The notes beneath the pieces are model-generated. The model had not been told where the DNA came from. It saw only the letters and a program-made list of their open reading frames with translations, and searched no databases. Of a stretch of 64,000 nucleotides of DNA, positions 1 to 9,765 are shown piece by piece. The translations under genes and the position numbers were made by a program. Location: positions 1 to 64,000 of the forward strand of contig JAKCPB010001443.1 in NCBI GenBank assembly GCA_021442155.1, in the 5' to 3' direction. This stretch comes from Cymbidium sinense. Its lineage: Eukaryota; Streptophyta; Magnoliopsida; Asparagales; Orchidaceae. Within the stretch, counting starts at the first letter, position 1. Every line of letters starts with the position of its first letter.

Positions 1-1440
1 ATAAAATTTGGGATTAATTGCTCAAATAATTAAGTAGTAATTAATCTAATTAATTTTGCAATGAAACCTTAATTACTATTCAAAATTAGTTAAGATCATT
101 TTTAATTAAGTATCCTCTAAAATACCTTTAAAATGAGTATTTATTTATATATTTTTATTTCTATATGATTGATTTATGATATTTAGAGGTTTTAGCCATT
201 AAAAATGATTAATTATGCTTAATTAAAGCCTAATCCTATTGGCACCACATGGTGCACTAATACGGTGTGGTTTCCATGTGGTATCGTGGGATTGGCTACT
301 TGAAACTTATCCGACTTAGCACCTACATGGCGGTGACGGTCGTGCTTTCTCGTCTGCCATCTGATCTAAGATCGGATGATAACATTAATCCCACAGCTTA
401 ATAGGATTAAATCAGATTGATCTAATAGATCTAATCACAACCATCCATTTTGATCATGGGAAATGGATGGTGCATGATCTAACGTCACACGTGTGAGGGA
501 GAATGGAGTCCGTCCTCCATTGCTCACTTGATTTGAGCTTACCCGAGGTTGGATCAACTCTAAAAGGATCCCATACCTTCACGACATTGATTGAAGGGGA
601 TCCAATAGTCAAGATCACATGAGATGCAATTTTTCTTCAAAATGCTCCAACCCATTTATGCCTAAGGATTGATTTTGGAAGCATACCTCACTAGAGCTCA
701 AGACCAATAGCTCAAACGATTAAGGAAGCTTCATCTAGTGGAGATGAAGCCCTATTGAGCAATAATTGGATCAATTCCTTGATGTTCGCTCAGATGGCCA
801 AGAATCGATGATTTAGAGGTCAATTTTGATCGAAGTCCCACCTACGATGCTCAAGAAGCTTGGGAGATGACTCGTTCTTACTCGATGATGCCTAGGGAAA
901 GTACATGCAAAGTTAATTTGAGTTTGATGGAGAAATGGAGAAGTTAGGTCAGAAATGGGAGTGTCCTATTTTAGGATGGATGGGAATGGTATTTTCTAAT
1001 CGAGGAATGAGCTTGGGAGCTTAGGGAATGGATCTAGCAGCTCATCTTGGGTAGCTAGGGTTCTTTGGAATGATTTGTGTGTGTGTGTTTGAGTGGAAAT
1101 GAGAGGGTGTATACCCCCTTCATCTTGATCAAATGTTGGGTTTGAGTTTGGCTTCTAGTGGTCATCCAGCCATCTCAAGGAGTCATGGGTGGTAGGGAGG
1201 AGGTGAGTTGGCTCGACTTGGTTAGTTGAAGGTGTGGAGGTGACTTCCATGGAAGGATCATGGGTGTCCTATGGGTTTCAAATGCTCCAATGAATGGAGA
1301 GTACCAAGTTGCCAAGGAATGGAAATGACCACTTACATGGGTGATTTATCTCATCTGCTGCCCTTGACCCAAGGGTAGAAAGATCATTTGATATTGGAAT
1401 TGATTTGGGAAGATTTAAAATGAGCCAAAAGTGGGTTAGC
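1..1440. other. Non-telomeric AT-rich flanking DNA, no gene recognised
   Basis: No long open frame and no protein similarity was recognised on either strand; the longest frames are below 75 codons and look random. Base composition is ordinary for plant intergenic DNA and telomere-like heptamers are essentially absent, in contrast to the sequence after 3120. It could be part of an old LTR element or simple intergenic DNA; no LTR ends, primer-binding site or polypurine tract could be identified. Confidence 0.5.
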
Positions 1441-2480
1441 CCAAATTTCAAGTTAATTGGAGTTAATTTGGTTATGTTTGGCTCAATTTGACTCATTTAG
1501 GTCAAATTGGGTTAAGTTGGGTCAAGTTGACCAATTGGTCAAATTGGGGCAAACAAAGGGTTGGAACAAGTTCATATAATCATTTGGAATGTTTTGGTTC
1601 AATTGGTTTGGTTTGGTTTAGTTTGGCTTAGATTTGATTTTGGCTTATTTGAATTCATTTGGGTCAAATGTGTAAAATTGACTATTTTGACCAAATTGGC
1701 CAAATTATCTTGGGTTGGGTATTGATTAGGGTTTAGTTAACCAATTGAAGATGATTGTAGGCTTTGATTTTAATTAATTTGGATTTAGTTTGATTTAAGC
1801 CAACTTGAACCTTTAGGTCACTTTGGGATAGGTAGGTCAATTGTGTTCAATTGGGTTCAATCATGACTTTGGTCAAGTTCAATAATCAATTTAGAATGAA
1901 TGTGCGCCATTGGTCATAATCAATTTGGTTTTTATTTTGATTTTACCCAATTTTGTCTTTTAGGTCAATTTGGGACAACTTATGTCAAGAGGGCCAATTG
2001 GGTTATGTTTGAATCAATTGAAGGTCAAGTCATATTCAAATAATGATTTTGATTTGGTATGAATCATTGGTTTCAAGGGATTTGGCTTAGGTTGCAATTT
2101 GGCTAGTTTGGGTTAATATGGGTTAAGGTGTTGACTTGGTCAAATGACCAAGTTGACTTGGTTTGACTCAATTTTTGGCAATTGATCAACCTAGGGTGAT
2201 CAGCAATCATAATGGGAGGTTTTGATGGACTTGGTTCAAGCCAACTTGGGTAGGATTAGAACTTTGCTCAAATAGGTCAAATTGGCCACTTTAGGTCAAG
2301 TGGACCAATTGGGTTTAATTGGCTTTATTTTGGGTTGAGTTTGATTTAGTTGAATTTATATATATGAATTTGGAATTGATATATAAATTCAATCGCAATT
2401 GGCTTGGGTTCAAATGGGTTTTGGTTCATTTGAACATTTCAAGTTAATTGGGTTAAGTTGGGTTTGACTTGGGTTGATTT
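1440..2480. repeat. TTGGTCAA/GGTTTAATTGG-rich low-complexity tract
   Basis: The + strand is dominated by irregular reiterations of words such as TTGGTCAAATTGGG, GGTTTGATTTAG and AAGTTGACCAATTGG. There is no fixed period. It looks like an old degenerate short-unit repeat and is distinct from the telomere-like array to the right. No coding signal is seen. Confidence 0.6.
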
Positions 2481-2910
2481 TGGTTTGGATTGATGATTGT
2501 AGATTTCATTTATATTTGTGAATATGATTGAAGGTATGATTGATTCATGAGAAAATCAATTGAATTTGGGTTTTGGAATAAAGGAATTTGGCTAAGTCCA
2601 TGGAGTTGGGTCATGTGGCCTTGGTTTGGATTGGGATTTGGTTTGATTTAGTTTTGATGATTTAAATGTATATTTCATTTAAATTTATGAAGATGATTTA
2701 AAATTAAATTGATTTGTGAGAAAATCAATTGAGTTTAACTTGATTTGGATTAAGATCTAGCTAAGTCCATGGGATTAGTCATATGGCTTAGGAAGGGTTT
2801 TGATTTAATTTGATTTAGTTGGATTTAGTTTTGATCATTTGAATGTAGATTTGATTTATATTTAGGAAGATGATTGAAGATATAAATTGATTATGAAAAT
2901 TGACTATGGA
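2480..2910. repeat. Tandem repeat, ~170-bp unit, about 2.5 copies
   Basis: Two anchor words recur at equal spacing. CTAAGTCCATGG starts at about 2592 and 2761 (169 bp). GAAAATCAATTGA starts at about 2551 and 2720, with a decayed third match near 2893 (169 and ~173 bp). The intervening words (TTTGATTTAGTTTTGATGATTT, then ATTTCATTTAAATTTATGAAGATGATT) also recur. A unit near 170 bp is in the usual plant satellite range, but with so few diverged copies this is only a minor tandem duplication. Confidence 0.72.
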
Positions 2911-3121
2911 TACTTGAGGACAACATAGTTCCATCCTCTCTACATCAATATATGAAGTTCGTGAGAAGTGGGATCTTCTACTATGCAATGGAGATCTCAA
3001 GCCATTTATAGTTCATGGGGTTAGCATATATGAGGATGCAGCTTACTACCTCCCTCAAAATCAACAAGTCTATTTTTGCAAACTTGGGCAAAGTTTAAAA
3101 ATATGTTCTTGTTGTCATAGT
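2911..3121. other. Short single-copy-like stretch ending at the telomere-like array
   Basis: About 210 bp with no repeat structure and no recognisable coding sequence. It ends abruptly at about 3121, where CCCATTCTTA, the GRP-fragment junction seen in the nine copies downstream, is followed directly by TTTAGG-type repeats. Confidence 0.5.
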
Positions 3122-3296
3122 TCCGCCCATTCTTAAGGTTTAGGTTTAGGTTTAGGTTTATTAGGTTTTAGGGTTTAAGGTTTAGGTTTATAAGTTTTCA
3201 TGGTCTAGGTTTATTTTTTAATTTATTTAGTTACACTAATTTTAGGTTTAGGGTTTGGGTTTATAGTTAAGGTTTTGACTTTAAATTTATTTTATT
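3122..3296 (+). repeat. Degenerate telomere repeat and conserved unit spacer (left edge of array)
   Basis: This tract starts with the 10-bp GRP junction word CCCATTCTTA and continues with TTTAGG hexamers, GGGTTTA heptamers and the spacer TTTTTTAATTTATTTAGTTAC. That is the same order seen after almost every GRP fragment. It is the first telomere-like DNA in the window, with the G-rich strand on +. Confidence 0.85.
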
Positions 3297-4165
3297 TTTA
3301 ACTCAAATGATTCCATAACAAATAATAAATTACTAAATCAAACAAGACATTATCCTATAATAATAAATAAAATAGGATAAAATAAAATTCTATTAAAAAA
3401 TTCACAAAAAAATATTTCACAAAATGATTTAACTCCTAGAGATAAAAAAATTTTATTTTATAGAAGGCCAACAAAACTTAGTCAAATAAGCTGAAACCCA
3501 TATCCTCATCAGATTCCTCAGTAGGCTCTTCCTTCTTCTCTTCCATTGCAATAGAGAGGAGAAGCACTAGCAGAGTAGCGTAAGCACCAGCACACATTAA
3601 ATTTACTAGGACCCTTCAAATACTTCTTAACCTTCTCGGCCTGTGGGTATGTGTAATCATTGGCAATCACGATGGAGAGGGAATTCTTGTAAGGGTTGAT
3701 GAACATGTGGGGCGTTATAGTAAGGGTGCGATAAGAGTGGGCTAGTGAGAGAGAAGTGATCATTGAAAGGCATGCTGGAAACTTTTTGATGAGATCATCT
3801 TCAGTGAGGTCAAGCACCTCAGGACTGAACACCAAACCATCATCATACATAGACTGGATGACAAGGCCATAAAAGAATTGCCTAATCCCTAGCTTAATGA
3901 GGAGAGCATCCTCTGAGGATCCCACCTTTTCATCCTTTCTAATCAGCCAGGGGATAATTTCAACAATACCCTTGTTCATCTTATTAGGGATGTTGAGATC
4001 CTAGAAGAAAGAAGTCTGTGAAGGATCTATACCAATGTTTCTCAGAGGAATGACAACATCAATAGGTGCACCAAGACCAATACAGGAAGGATCACCAACT
4101 TAATTTTTCGCAACCTCTTCACTAACTTCTTTAAGATCACCTTACATAAAAATTAGCTCAACCAG
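3297..4165 (-). pseudogene. RPP0: 60S acidic ribosomal protein P0, 5'-truncated retrocopy (copy A)
   Basis: P0 (uL10) forms the base of the ribosomal stalk that binds P1/P2 and helps recruit elongation factors. Read on the minus strand the fragment begins near family residue ~95 with a LIFTKGDLKEVSEEVAK-like stretch, continues through a PIDVV...DPSQTSF match and the region ending VYDDG...[13 protein letters not shown], and ends in DEDMGFSLFD with stop at 3478. The C-terminal stalk tail is therefore preserved. It is dead: stop codons lie after LIFM, in the KYKVG position and at SF*DLN, and the frame shifts in the Ala-rich hinge between 3518 and 3560. About 180 bp of 3'UTR follows, ending in an A-run on the minus strand beside telomere-like DNA. 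All introns expected within this span appear absent, which suggests an mRNA origin. Confidence 0.9.
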
Positions 4166-4349
4166 GGTTTAGGGTTTAGGGTTTTAGTGTTTATGCTTTT
4201 GGCATTAAGGGTTTTGGGTTGTAGGTTTTGGGTTTGGGGTTTAGGGTTTTAGGGTTTAGGGTTTAGGATTAGGCTTGTAGGTTTAGGGTTTAAATTTTAA
4301 GTTTAAGGTTCAGGTTTTAGTTTAGAGTTTAGGATTTTTGGTTTTTTTT
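4166..4349 (+). repeat. TTTAGGG-type telomere repeat tract
   Basis: Runs of GGTTTAGGGTTTAGGG with single-base variants separate P0 copy A from GRP copy 1. Phase slips between 6-, 7- and 8-mers are frequent. Confidence 0.85.
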
Positions 4350-4832
4350 AATTGAGAATAAAATCATATTCAACATTTCTTCTTTTTGATTTCATCAACC
4401 AAGTAACACACCATGTTTTCTAAGACACAAAGGGAGACATAGATAAAAAATGAGCATGCATTGAGCAAATAAAAAACATTAGAAAACTTGAACCGTCTAT
4501 AATTTAAAGACATAGTTCCATAAGTAGATCGGATCGATTGTTCTTCAGTTTTTCTAGTTCCCATCAGAACCACCTTGGCCTCTCAAGTAGTGGGATCCAC
4601 CATCACATCACTGATCTCTCCCTCTGCCATCACCATGGTTGTAAGCTCCGTTGCTCCTCCCACCTCCATAACCACCATTGCTCCGACAAGCATCTCCATA
4701 TCCACCAGCACCTCCAGATCCCTCACCACCACTGCGATAACTGTCACCTCTGTCTTTGCCTCCATCACTAGATCTATATTGAGCTTGCTTGGCAGTGATG
4801 TTCCTACAATCAAGGTTTTTTCCATTCTTAGG
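4350..4832 (-). pseudogene. Glycine-rich RNA-binding protein tail, retro-fragment (GRP copy 1)
   Basis: The living family (GRP7-like: one RRM plus a Gly-rich tail) binds RNA in the nucleus and cytoplasm. On the minus strand the fragment starts at a word encoding NG(Q)NLDG near 4828, the last beta strand of the RRM (DGRNITVNxAQ). It then encodes the GGYGGG/RGGYS-type tail and ends SDGN followed by TAG where the family has Trp. The frame is broken several times and the RRM core (RNP1/RNP2) is missing. About 190 bp of 3'UTR follows, ending in an A-run against CCCTAAA repeats. Long antisense frames across this Gly-rich DNA are shadows. Confidence 0.87.
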
Positions 4833-4954
4833 GTTTCAATTGAGGTTTAGGTTTATTAGCTTTTAGGGTTTAGGTTTATTTTTTAATTTATTTAGTTACT
4901 TTAGGTTTAGAGTTTGGGGATTAGGCTTTAAGGTTTTTAATTTATTTTATTTTA
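4833..4954 (+). repeat. Conserved inter-fragment spacer with telomere-like repeats
   Basis: The spacer runs TTTATTAGCTTTTAGGGTTTAGG, then TTTTTTAATTTATTTAGTTAC, then TTTAGGTTTAGAG. The same order follows the other GRP copies, marking it as part of the duplicated unit. Confidence 0.8.
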
Positions 4955-5838
4955 AACTCAAATGATTCCATAACAAATAAGAAATTATTAAACCAAACAA
5001 AACATTATCCTCTAATAACTAATAGAATAGGAAGAACTAAAATGCAATTCAAAAATTTATAAAAATAGTATTTCACAAATTGACTTAACTCCTAGAGATA
5101 ATAAAATTTGATTTTATAAAAGGCAAACAAAGCTTAGTCAAACAAGTTAAAACCCATATCATCATCTGATTCCTAAGTAGGTTCTTCCTTCTTCTCTTCC
5201 ACTGCAACAGCCAGACCCACAACAGTAGCAGGAGTAGCAAAAGCATCAGGTGTAGCATCCACATCAAAATTACAAGGATCATTCAAATACTCCTTTATCT
5301 TCTTGGCCTGTAGGCATGTGTAATCAGTGGAAATTATGATAGTAAGAACATTCTTGTAAGGGTTGATGAACAAGTGGGGCGCTATAGTAAGGGTGGGATA
5401 AGAGTGGGCTAGTGAGAGAGAAGTGATCATTGAAAGGCATGCTAAAAACTTCTCGATGAGATCATCTTCAATGAGGTCAAGCACCTCAACACTGAACACT
5501 GAACCATCATCATACACAGACTGGACGATAATTCCATAAGAGGATGGCCTAATCCTAAGCTTAGCAAGGAGAGTGGGCTCTGTGGATCCCACCTTATCAC
5601 CTTTTTTAATCAGCTAAACCAGGGTGATAATTTTAATAGAACCCTTGTTGATCTTAGTTAGGATGTTGAGATCCTAGAAGAAAGAAGTCTGTTAAGGATC
5701 CAGACCAGTGTTTCCTAGAAGAACTACAACATCAATAGCTGCATCAAGACCAACACGGGAAAAAGAACCAGCTTTATATTTCACAACCTCTTTGCAGACT
5801 TCAATAAGATCAGCTTTCATAAAAATTAGATCAACTTA
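4955..5838 (-). pseudogene. RPP0: 60S acidic ribosomal protein P0, 5'-truncated retrocopy (copy B)
   Basis: Best-preserved of the four P0 fragments. The minus-strand frame 5592-5173 runs 139 codons from the KVGS-EP-LLAKL region through [15 protein letters not shown], the SMITSLSLA and [10 protein letters not shown] segments and the hinge to KKEEPT. A TAG in place of a Glu codon then interrupts EEPT-ESDDDMGF before the natural stop at 5134. Upstream sequence to 5838 still matches the GDLKEV-through-PSQTSF part of P0 with frameshifts and stops. The 5' truncation falls at the same residue as in copies A, C and D, and a 3'UTR with terminal A-run is present. Confidence 0.9.
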
Positions 5839-6672
5839 AGTTTAGGGTTTATGGTTTTAATGTTCATTCTTTTGGGGTTTAGGGTTTAAAGTTTAGGGTT
5901 TAGGGTTTAGGGTTTTTTAAGGTTTAGGGTTAAGGGTTGCAGGTTTAGTATTGTAGTTTAGGATTTAGGGTTTAGTGTTAGTTTTATTGTTTAGGGTTTA
6001 GGGTTTATGGCTTACGACTTATGGTTTAGGGTTTGGGATTTTTCTCTTATTATTTTAAATTAAGTAAACCAATAAGTTTAGGTTTATTTAGTTTATTTTA
6101 ATTTTTTTATTTTTATTTAGGTTTTTATAATTTAGTTTAGTTTATTTAATTTTGGTTTATTTATTTTTAGATTATGGTTTTTATTTTAGTTTATTTTTTT
6201 AGGTTTACGTTTAGGTTTATTTTTTAGTTAAGTTTTATTTTTTTTATTTTTAAGGTTTAGGCTATATTTTTTATTTTTAGGTTTAGATTTAGGTTTTTAT
6301 TTTATTTTCTTAGGTTTAGATTTTAGGTTTATTTTTAGGTTTTATTTTTTAGTTTTGGTTTAGGTTTATTTTTAGTTTATTTTATTTTATTTAGTTTAGC
6401 GGATAGGTTTAATTTATTTTTTGTTTAGGTTTAGGTTTTAATTATTTTAGTTTAGATTATTTTAGTTTATGTTTAGGTTTATTTTATTTTGTTTATTTTA
6501 ATTTTATTTTAGGTTTACTTCTTTTAATTTAGGGTTTAGGTTTTATTTTTTATTTATTTGTAGGTTCAATTTTTAGGTTTAGGATTTTGTTTGGTTTTTA
6601 TTTTATTTTATTTTTATATTACATTTGGTTTTTATTTTATTATTATTTTCTATTCTTAGGTTTATTTTATTT
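5839..6672 (+). repeat. Telomere-like tract grading into AT-rich TTTATTTTAGG array
   Basis: 5839-6050 holds several uninterrupted TTTAGGG units (for example near 5880-5920). From ~6060 the sequence becomes words such as TTTATTTTAGGTTTAGG with few G triplets. The transition is gradual, as if the heptamer had drifted rather than been joined to another repeat. Confidence 0.85.
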
Positions 6673-6680
6673 TTTAATTT
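6661..6680. repeat. Candidate target-site duplication, LINE copy 1 (left)
   Basis: The 20-bp word TTTATTTTATTTTTTAATTT is found perfectly again at 15379-15398, immediately beyond the other end of the LINE. A 20-bp duplication fits L1-type target-primed reverse transcription, but the word is low complexity and similar words occur elsewhere in the array. Confidence 0.5.
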
Positions 6681-6686
6681 TTTTTT

Positions 6687-9600
6687 AAGGAAACCCCATT
6701 ATACAGGGGTATTTTATTGCCACAAAAAAAAGGTTACAAGATCCTTAAAGAGGATAAACTCCGAATCTACTGCTTAAAGAGCTACAATCAGCCTGAGGAG
6801 TAAATCTCCATCTAAGTACATCCAAAAGCAAGAGAAAACATTAAAGCAATCAAAAGATACAATATGGCTAACATAGTAATCGAAAGGAAGATTAAGCCCA
6901 ATGCTCTGATGGTTGTAAGAGAGCTTGGTAATATGGAGCAAACACAAGAGAACAAGGGAGAATCACTTGCAAAGTGACACTAGAGGAGATTAGAGGTAAA
7001 ATAATACAAATAGAGAGATAAATGAAAATAATAAAAATTGAGAGCGATAATAGGGAAAGTTGATAAAGAAGGCTCAAGCTCAATCACACCAAATTGGGGC
7101 AGATGCAAAATTGAGCATCCAAACTTCATTAGAAGGGTTACATCACATGAGCTACTACCATACCAAAAGGGAGTGAAAACATCACAACCATCGTAGCCAA
7201 CAAACCTGTGAGGAGGTAACACCCAGTTGTTGATAGTCTTATGAACTTTATTACCTGCAATCCTAAACACAATCATATCTAAAATAGAGAGGTAATTGCA
7301 AAGAGCTAAATGGTAAGTTGTCTCATTCAAGAAAGAATCAGCAATATAGTCATCCTGACATGAGAGTATATAAACATAGGGGAATAAGTCATCTTAGCTA
7401 GAGCCTCAAATCCAAGTGAAACCAAAGATATAAACCCAAGGCCAAAAAATAGCAGATGAGATACTGGATCATGCTAATCAAGTCAATGATCTTATAGACC
7501 TTCCCATCATAAGATATATAATTGAAACTTTCAGGGCAGGAAACAACCCCCTTTTTTATGTCCTTATGAGTAATTGGAGAAAGACAATTATAAAGGAAGG
7601 CAGCATAGCTCAACACAGAAAAAGGGCTACAACCAACCAAAACTAACAACAAGTAAGGACATTTAGATGGCGATACAATCAAAATTTAGATAATCCACTC
7701 AAAGATAACCGAGAGAACAAGACAACAAAGGCGAACTTCCCATAACACCACTCTTCCAGAATAGACAGCTCAAAAAACTGCACAAACTAAACTGGACCGA
7801 GATAGGAATAGAGACAACAGTCGATAATGCAAATTACAGCATTCAGGAGATGAACAGTAGCCCAGGTAAAAATAGCACGGGCAGATAGAAAGCCAACCCC
7901 AACAGTAAAACAAGTAATGCAATAATGTAAAATAGAATGCAAAAAAATAGGACAATGGATAACCAAAGCAAAAAATAGCCAAGACAGCAACAATGAAGAT
8001 GGCAACATTCAAGACAGGGAAGGACTACATATTGGCCATAAAACCTCCCAATCATAGTAGATATTAGGCCATAAAAGCAGTTATTTTGAAGGCCGCAACA
8101 CAGACAAAAATCTCCAAAAACCATCACCATCAGAGCATCAAGAGCGAATTGTTTGTCGAACAAGGACCCAAAAATCTTGCACCAACATAGAAGGAGCCAA
8201 CAAGGGTGGCTGATAAACCAAGCGAAATTTGAGACATGAAATAATCAAAACAATAAAACTAGCTAGATGTCATAATGCCTCCCATCCAATATAAAGAAAG
8301 CAAAGATGCGGTTTATTAGAGAGAGGATGAAAGAAATAGCAGCAGATATGATAGATCACATTAGTCCGATGATAAGCAACTAAAAGACTAAAAAGGGGGT
8401 TCAAAGCAAAGTCCACCAAACAATCAACAACAACATGCTGAACAAGGTAAATCAGAACCCTAGACACAATCCAGTACAGCCAATAAACAGGATGGCTAAG
8501 ACCAACCAGCTGGCTAAGAGGCCACCCAAAATTATATATAAGTAAATGAAAGGATAGATAATGAATAGCACCCCACCCCAAGCAAATTACATTCAGAAAT
8601 GAGATCGAATAGGTGCTTAATCACCATAATCCAACACGCCAAGGATAGTGACAATAATAACCAATAGATTGCCAATAATCCCATAATGCTTATAAGATAA
8701 ACCATTGATGCCTTTCCAAAGATAACAAAAAAGGATATTTAAAAAAGGCATGTTCACAACATAACTAATGGAGAGAAGACCACAGCAAGGACAAACAAAA
8801 ATCCAGATGTTGGCATCTTGCTGGACAAGGAAAATAGAACACCAAAAATTAGTGAATACAAAATTACCCACAATCACAGCAAATGCAGGATAATGATCCA
8901 TTGAGAATATCCAAGCTACCGGAAAACAAAACCGAGACAAAGAAGATTGATAGAAGCCTCAAGGAACCAAATCATTTAAAAAACTACCACATAAGGAACA
9001 TTCATAACAAAGAAGAACAATATCCCTATTCACCCCACAACTTGGAGAAATACCCACAGGCTTGCCAAAATAGCCATTGAGAGTATACCAACCATAGTTT
9101 ATGAGCAAGTAGAATAGTTGATAAGGCATAGTGATCTGCACAATACTAATAGCACTAAAAGGGATATTATAGCAGGTTAAGACAGTAGCCCAAAAATAGC
9201 TAATCAGATAAACCAAATCCACAAACATCCAAAGTCTTAAAGTAGCAACAGGTAACATTAGACTATAGTACCACAAGAATGTAAATAGCACTCCAATCCA
9301 AGAAGGTAATAGCACGCACCCAATAGATGCAGATTACAATATAAACAAAGATCAGATATGATTCACTACCCAAATGAGCGAACCCAAATAAATAATCCGG
9401 GCAATCAGAGAGTCACTCCCATTAGAGCAACTATTACAACATAAGTCAGCCATTAAGGGTAAGAAGGGTAGCAGTAACCTGTGAGAAAGCCTACAAAGAA
9501 CATCGATAGCAGGAGGAAGAAAGGAAGAAAACACCCCACAGCAAGATCCCACCAAAGAAACCTTGCTGAAATAGGAAATGGCATGATGATTGGGGTCTAG

Positions 9601-9765
9601 GTTCCATTAAAAACAACATCGATAAGTATCAGCAAAAAAACCAAATGTCCTCATCATGCACAAAAATGAAGTAAAATATAACTCCGAGAAGTAAAAGAAA
9701 AACATCAAGGAGAGTTAGGACACAATGGAACAGAAAACCAAAAAAAAGAGAGACGAAGAGGAGAG
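6687..9765 (-). other. LINE copy 1 long 3' tail, non-coding
   Basis: This stretch of nearly 3.1 kb follows the ORF2 stop. The minus strand is T/G-rich with repeated words of the TTGGTTGTTGGCTGTTGG kind, and it contains several frames of 60-118 codons rich in Leu, Phe, Cys and Trp. None resembles a known domain and none is kept between the two LINE copies, so they are treated as chance frames. Words such as ACCCAAAAATC recur, as in copy 2. Confidence 0.65.

Noticed and set aside
4166..4349. Telo-box motifs (AAACCCTAA on minus) upstream of the P0 and GRP fragments as promoters
   Set aside because: Such motifs are promoter elements of plant ribosomal-protein genes, but here they are part of a 60-kb array and the genes are 5'-truncated and dead.
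4538..4850. His- or Ser/Thr-rich + strand frames over the GRP fragments (also at 16998, 27042 and 30399)
   Set aside because: They are antisense readings of Gly-rich codons (GGN/CCN repeats) and are not conserved between copies.
6892..9555. Series of 60-118-codon minus-strand frames rich in Leu, Cys and Trp in the LINE copy 1 tail
   Set aside because: Not preserved in copy 2 and without recognised domains; the T/G-rich composition explains them.
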